Assembly: GCA_019054805.1 (NCBI GenBank)
Contig: JAHQIY010000011.1
Span: 1,927,001 to 1,991,000 of the forward strand
Direction of reading: 5' to 3'
Length of the DNA: 64,000 nucleotides
DNA from: Brachionus manjavacas
Taxonomy: Eukaryota > Rotifera > Eurotatoria > Ploima > Brachionidae
Each line of letters opens with the position of its first letter. Position 1 is the stretch's first letter. The notes under the pieces are model-generated. The model ran no database searches, had not been told where the DNA came from, and saw only the letters and a list, made by a program, of their open reading frames with translations. The translations under genes were made by a program, and so were the position numbers. Shown piece after piece: positions 58,901 to 64,000 of this stretch.

Positions 58901-61900
58901 AGACTATCAAGTGATTTAAGTTTAGTAAAATAGTTTATAGATATTTTGAGTTTTATTTTGCTTAATTTTTACAAAAATAAAACCCTTTTTTGGACTTTTT
59001 TACTCTAAGGTTTATAGATAAAAAATAAAAAAATATTAAATAGAAAAAAAATTGCCATTTGGTGATCCATTTATGATTACTAAACCAGTATTTTTTGTGA
59101 TCAATTGATCTCTTTCTGAACAAGACATAAATTGTTTCCTTTTTATTATCTGTATCAAACACAAACTAATTCAGATAATATCAAAATGAAACAAATTAGA
59201 GAAACTGATAAAGAATTTTAAATAAAGATATTTTTTGAAAGAGTTTCTTTTGATTAAATAAAAAAAAACAAAAAAACCTGTTGGAATGAACCCTGATGCA
59301 AACAAGCATATTCCCGAAACAAGCATTCCAATTAGGCATGGATATTTTCTTCCAAATTTGGTAAAAATATAATGAGAAACTAAACCAGCAAAAAATTCGA
59401 CCGAAATAGAAATTGCAATATTGGAAAAGGGGTTTCCAACTAGACTTCCCACATTTAAACCGATACCATAATAGATCAAGTAAACACTGATCCTTTTGAA
59501 TTTTTACTGGAATTGTTTTTTAAATTTCAATAATATTTTACCAATTAAATGAAATTGCAATTGTCCTCAATAGAACTACTCTTTTTTTGAATAAATAGTT
59601 GATTACTTTTCGTAAGTTCACCTAAAATTTATTTATTAGAAAACAATTTATTGACATGTTATACTAACTTTTTCAATTTCCGACTCTTTTTCATCTAAAC
59701 CAAAATTTTCGAACAATTCATTGCAAATATTTTCGTTCTTTTTATTATTTTTGGCAATTTTTCTGAAAAGCTCGACCGCTTTGGCATTCTTTTTGTTTAT
59801 CAATAGCCACCTTGGAGATTCTGGTATAGCCCTTTTAATTTATTAAAATGAAGTGAATAATTTTTATAAAAACCATGAGGTAAATTATTTTTTTATTCAA
59901 AAGTTATTATCATTAATTGAAATACCTCTAGGTTAGCTCCAGAATTGAATAAAAGTCGTGCGACTTTAGGTTATTTTTCAAGTCTAAGTCAAGACCTGAC
60001 TTTTTTAAAAATTTCTTAAAGTAAAAATTTATGAATTTAAAAGAAAAATTTTGCTATTTTAGATAAATTACAAACAAAATTTTCTGACTTCTGTGTTGGA
60101 TTTTTTTAATTTTCAAATCATGACTTTTGACTTTTATCTAACTCTGGTTAGCCCAAAATATATGCTTACCAGTAATATAAACTTACACCTAAAGCAAGAG
60201 CTGTATAACTAACAATTAAAATATTGTAATTTCGAAAGAGGAATCCAAACAATAAGACCAAATATTGTCCGATTATGAAAAAATAATAGATACAATTGGA
60301 TGCAAAGACCCTTTTTTTAGGACCAACAAATTCAATTACTAAAAAAATAATTATTTTTAATTTATTTAAAAAAAATAAAATTTACCAAGTACACTAATTA
60401 TTGGATAGAATGTAGCTAAGAAACCATTCAAAAATCTCAGACAGCCAAATATTATCAAGTTTATTCTTCTTTCGATTTTCACATTAAATAAAATTGAATA
60501 AAATGTATAGCAAACCAGACTGGCTAGAATATACAAATATGATATCTTTTTTCTTCCATATCTTAAAAAAAAATTTTTAATTTTTAAATTACAATATATC
60601 ATTTTGAATCAGACTTGTTTTTAAGTCACAGTTTTAAGTCTAAGTCAGAAAAATTTAAGTCAAAGCCAATGTCTTAAAAATTTTTTCATTTTTTTAGTGA
60701 TGTTTAGTCGAGTCAACTAATTTTCTGATTTTAAAACTAAACTTTTTTCGGATTAAAATAAAATTTCATATTTATTTTTTAGTTTAAAAATCAGATAATT
60801 AGTCCACTTGACTAAACTTCACTAAAAAAAAAAAATTTTAGTCAGGTCATTGACTTGACTTGACTTAAGACTTATGACTTAAAAACAAGTCTGTTTTGAA
60901 TAATCAAAATCAATGCCAACATTTATTTTAAATTTTTTATGTAACTGAATAATTTTGAACGAAAAAAATATTGTTGTTTTATTCATTCATTAATTTTCAA
61001 TCTTTAATATATACTTATTGAAATTAAATTAAAAATTTTATTAAAATTTCAGAAAGAAAAGGTGCTTTGGAAGTCTAAGAAAGTTTGATGATAGCAACGA
61101 TGAAGATGTAGTTGACTCAATGGATTAGACCCAAACAACCCAACTTTCTTGTTTAGATCCAAATCTAATTTAGGAATCAAAATCTGATGTTATTTGAACA
61201 AAATTGAGAGGTACGAAAGAAATATATCTAAAAACTCAAACTTCTATCCTAAACTGTAATGATTCCAGAAAGATTACTAAAGGACGAAAAAAAAAAAAAA
61301 ATTTTTTTTAAATATTTTTAAAATTCCTGAAATATCTCAAAAATATACTTCCTTGACAATTTAACAAATTTTTAGAAAAATAGGGATCAGCTTGGGGTCG
61401 GGTTTTTAAAAATATTAAAAAAATTTATTTTTCAAAAAGTACCAAACCAAATGACATGTAAAACTTAAAACTTTTGAAAATATCTTAGCTTTGTAAAATA
61501 AGCGGGGGTCAGAGAATTTTAAAAATTTGGCGGTGAGTGTTTTAATAGGATCCGAAATTTAGTTTCAAATGATACAAGATCAATCTAAATTATAAGCAAT
61601 TTAAAATAAAAAAGAAATTACCTATCAGATAAGATACCGCTTGGCAGTATACCCAAAAGTCCTCCGATAAAAAAAAGTGTCGTAAAAAGACTTTTTATAT
61701 AGTTTTCTTTACAAACCAAATTCCACTTCAAAATTAAAAATTTAATTTCTAAGAAAATTATTGTAAAAAAATTACTTCTGTAGTTGTTGTTGACTCATAA
61801 TAGAGTTTTGAATACACAAAATCATTGCATTCTTTTAATTCATATAAATTAGAATCTGAATAGTTCACTGATGACAAATTATTAAAAAAAGATTTTAAAT

Positions 61901-62531
61901 TGCATCCATCATATTCATTCCTTATTGATCCTTTTTTTTGATTTTTTGGAATAAATGTTTCTACCAACTCATTGTGTTCTTCATTAGCTATTTCATAAGT
62001 ATCATTTGGTAAAAAAGGCAATCGGCATCTTTTTTTAAAAATTTTTAATAGTTTAATTTATAAATATGTTTTTGATTAATAAATAATTAATTTAATCATT
62101 TTGCTCTTATCTGCGTTTGAGGCATTGTGGTGAAAAAAGGTAAAATAATGAAAAATTAAAGAAAAAAACTCAAGATCAATGTCAAAAACAGTTAATGGTG
62201 AAAAAACCTATTGATATATTAACACACGGCAAATTAATAGCTTTGTGACCAAGACCAAGATCTCAAAATTATTACTCTATCTAAGCTTCTAATGTTTTTA
62301 AATAGCAAAATTTATTTTTCCTTGTTTGATCAATAATTAGTAAAGATTGAAATACGAAAAGACTTACCTGAAATCTGGTGTTGCTCCTATAAACAAATTA
62401 TAGCTATAATCAGCATTTGATAAAATGATCGCCGATAAACTTACTATTATAATCACAAAAAACTGATATCTTCCAAATTCACCAATCTTTACATAAATGT
62501 TGTCTATTTTTTTGTTCAAATTTGTCTCCAT
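55961..62531 (-). CDS. SLC22-type organic ion transporter, 11 exons
   Basis: A plasma-membrane transporter of the major facilitator superfamily (organic cation/anion transporter type), 547 residues. Exons, in minus-strand order: 62368-62531, 61776-62028, 61622-61725, 60386-60561, 60170-60338, 59669-59831, 59542-59621, 59278-59492, 56482-56583, 56303-56382, 55961-56098; all joins keep frame and canonical sites. Landmarks: IGEFGRYQFFVII start; a large extracellular loop (about 50-140) with Cys and NLS/NYS glycosylation sites; WNLVCKENY, the family 'EWdLVC'; SDRYGRKK (172-179) after TM2; EFVGPKKR; IPESPRWLL (291-299); TKFGRKYP; SEIYPTVIRNT; PETK (531-534). Exon 5 has two donors; the downstream one (gtaagc) restores phase and gives YYWAIPES. 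Introns 3, 5 and 8 hold transposons. Substrate is not predictable. Confidence 0.9.
56920..56990 (+). repeat. LINE 3' tail in transporter intron 8
   Basis: ggaaggactaagtctccatt, then gccaaagttccgccttaatt, then AATAAATAAATAAA. This is a typical CR1/jockey 3' end with short stems and a tetranucleotide tail. No coding part is attached. Confidence 0.45.
57205..57332 (+). pseudogene. LINE-A family fragment in transporter intron 8
   Basis: The frame reads TFKINVNDHLSEEYQIT, AVVHQGSVIIPLLF and SLYINDIP, almost identical to LINE-A at 5935-6050 (VNDHLSDEYQIT, VPQGSVVSPLLF). A stop follows INDIP and the match ends. It lies opposite to the transporter's transcription. Confidence 0.8.
57655..58055. mobile_element. 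AAGTC-family hAT-type element, copy 4, in intron 8
   Basis: The core matches 29455-29860 closely (tccaacactcgcttggcttc, cctggaacggaagaaatttc, cggagaaaaaattgactttgg) with one deletion of about 85 bases. The right end reads gacttgtgacttttagaaac, a decayed version of the family end. No target duplication was found. Confidence 0.68.
58166..58377 (+). repeat. Copy of the 39226-39481 repeat in intron 8
   Basis: Starts aatcatgtttattgacctc and ends ataaagttgactgggcaac. Apart from two deletions it is nearly identical to the right end of the 37226-39480 element, so it is a truncated copy keeping one terminus. Confidence 0.75.
58654..58751. mobile_element. 98-bp palindromic MITE with TA target, in intron 8
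   Basis: TA (58652-58653 and 58752-58753) flanks inverted ends CAATGCTGATACGATACATG and, read inward, CAGTGCTGATATGATACATT. The centre is built of ttacgtaaatt repeats. Size, TA target and symmetry suit a Tc1/mariner-type MITE. Confidence 0.68.
59940..60146. mobile_element. AAGTC-family hAT-type element, copy 5, in intron 5
   Basis: Flanking 8-mers gttagctc (59932-59939) and gttagccc (60147-60154) differ at one base. Ends: CAGAATTGAATAAAAGTCG and, read inward, CAGAGTTAGATAAAAGTCAA. At 207 bp it is the shortest copy. It sits within 25 bases of the 3' edge of transporter exon 5. Confidence 0.75.
60610..60893. mobile_element. AAGTC-family hAT-type element, copy 6, in intron 3
   Basis: A perfect 8-base duplication ttttgaat (60602-60609 and 60894-60901) flanks it. 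Ends: CAGACTTGTTTTTAAGTCAC and, read inward, CAGACTTGTTTTTAAGTCAT, nearly perfect. The core is one palindromic unit (60696-60823) also present twice in copy 1. It lies about 50 bases upstream of transporter exon 4. Probably the youngest copy here. Confidence 0.85.
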
Positions 62532-62539
62532 TCTTTTTT

Positions 62540-64000
62540 CTCTTTGATTTTCTAAAATTAAATTATTTTTCTAAAAAAATCAACAAAATTTTCTGAAGAC
62601 TGATCTTTTTAAATAAATGATTTATTTATTAGTCGTAAAACGTTTTAATGAAATTAACAAAAAAAAAATAAGAATTTATACTTTAGATAATTTTATAGTA
62701 AAACAAAATAAATAAATCAAGAATCAACAATAACAAAATAATTGTTTAGTTTCAAAAAATAAAATAATGAAAATAAATGTTGATTTTAATATTACAGGTA
62801 AAATTTTTGATTTATTTTTTAAAGATTTTGAGAGTAAATTAAACTCTTGCCTTTTCAAATAGAAAAAAACAATTGAAAAAGAGTTCACTCTAAAAATTAA
62901 AAAGTTTTGACTCTTGCCATAATAAAAAAAAAATAGATCATTTAACAGTCTAATTAAAATTAGTGTATTAATATAAAAAAGATAAATTCAGTACTTTTTT
63001 TTATTTTTGGATAAATTTCTTATTAAGGTGAATATTTTGTCATCAATTTATAAATCTTGACCTTTTATTTAAGGATAATTCTTAAATTTTCATATTAATT
63101 TGTTTAAAAAAAAAACAAAATCTTTGTCAAAAAAATTTTGTCCGAAAACCCTTTTATACAAAGTGACTGTAAAGATAAAATAGATCATTATAAGCATTAA
63201 AAATCTTAAATTAAAATAATTAATGAATCAAATAAAATGAGCTTAACGAGCTAATTCAAATGTGTAAAAAAAATTTTAATTCATGCAATTATGGTCAATT
63301 AAAATTATCAAAACTCTTAATTTAAAATCTTTATGACTATATCTTTAAAAAAAATAAAAGCGCTGATTCATTAAAGCTTAGTATTTGTTTTTTTAATATT
63401 ATCGGACGATTCAAAATGATTGTGAAAGTTTCTTTTAGATAATTATTTAAGTCTTGAAAAGTTAGTTATTTATATTCAAAAAAAGGAATAAAAAAATGAA
63501 AATAAAAATAAAAAACTAGACAAAAAATAACATTAAGTTGGATTTAAACAATCAAAAAACTAGTTTTTATTTTTTTTGAGAATATCAAGCTTTTTAGAGT
63601 AGTTTTATCTTAATATCAAAAGTAATAATGTCAAAAAATTATTAATAACCAGAAAAAAATGAAAATTTAAAAATTGTCATTTGCTCACAAAAAAAACTTA
63701 CTAAACAAGGGATAATGTTCCAAGAATATTATTCCTTATATTTTATTTTTTAATTTCAAAATACAAATTTGAAGATTCGCCTCTAGACTTGTAAATATAC
63801 TAAATATTTTTTCTTATTTAAAGGACAGGTTTTAGTTCTTTGAATCTTTCAATTATTATCTTTTTTAACATAAATTTTTGGTCAAAAAATAAAAATTTAA
63901 TTTTTCAAAATTTTAAAGCATTAACATTTAATATTTAATCTCTAAATAAAGTTTGCTAAAATTTACATTTTTAGCACATTTTTTTATTAATACTCTCGAT
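62540..64000. other. AT-rich DNA upstream of the transporter, no gene seen
   Basis: Should contain the transporter's promoter, but no TATA box or other site could be fixed in DNA of this composition. No open frame or repeat was supported. Confidence 0.35.

Overview
The window is nuclear DNA from an AT-rich invertebrate animal. The evidence is protein genes split by very short introns (47-65 bp where the gene is compact), a classical beta-tubulin, a neuronal calcium sensor, a globin with the ancestral G-helix intron, an SLC22-type transporter, and a heavy load of non-LTR retrotransposons and DNA transposons. A monogonont rotifer such as Brachionus fits the base composition, intron size and repeat mix, but that is an inference; nothing here fixes the species.

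Host genes are sparse: an NmrA-like NAD(P)-binding protein (8154-9050, +), a secreted helical protein of unknown function (15274-16074, -), a small secreted peptide precursor (28481-28768, +), a globin (32249-32895, -), a terminal exon of an unknown basic protein (34918-34972, -), a neuronal calcium sensor (43237-43879, -), a membrane-anchored SRPBCC/Coq10-like protein (46776-47443, -), beta-tubulin (50671-52052, +) and an 11-exon SLC22-type transporter (55961-62531, -). They do not form an operon-like unit. Coding DNA stands out from its surroundings by higher GC.

The rest is largely mobile DNA. From 1.2 to 7.4 kb there is a hAT transposase relic and a candidate MULE-like element (2007-7235) packed with LINE pieces. 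From 9.4 to 12.9 kb lies an internally deleted LINE, interrupted by a 0.9-kb element that carries a small FLYWCH-like protein. From 17.7 to 21.4 kb three elements are nested: a pogo/Tigger element contains a second FLYWCH element, which contains a reverse-strand LINE. From 37.2 to 42.7 kb there are subterminal tandem repeats, a long-TIR element, a LINE with a 14-bp target duplication and further LINE debris. A family of short hAT-type elements with AAGTC-rich ends and 8-bp target duplications recurs across the window, including twice in introns of the transporter.

Most LINE-encoded products are broken by stops and frameshifts. The long AT-rich stretches between genes (roughly 21.4-26.9, 31.2-32.2, 33-34.9, 43.9-46.7 and 53-55.9 kb) hold little that can be named, apart from a few coding-like islands recorded below. 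The least explained items are the FLYWCH-only transposons at 10860-11761 and 17888-20929.
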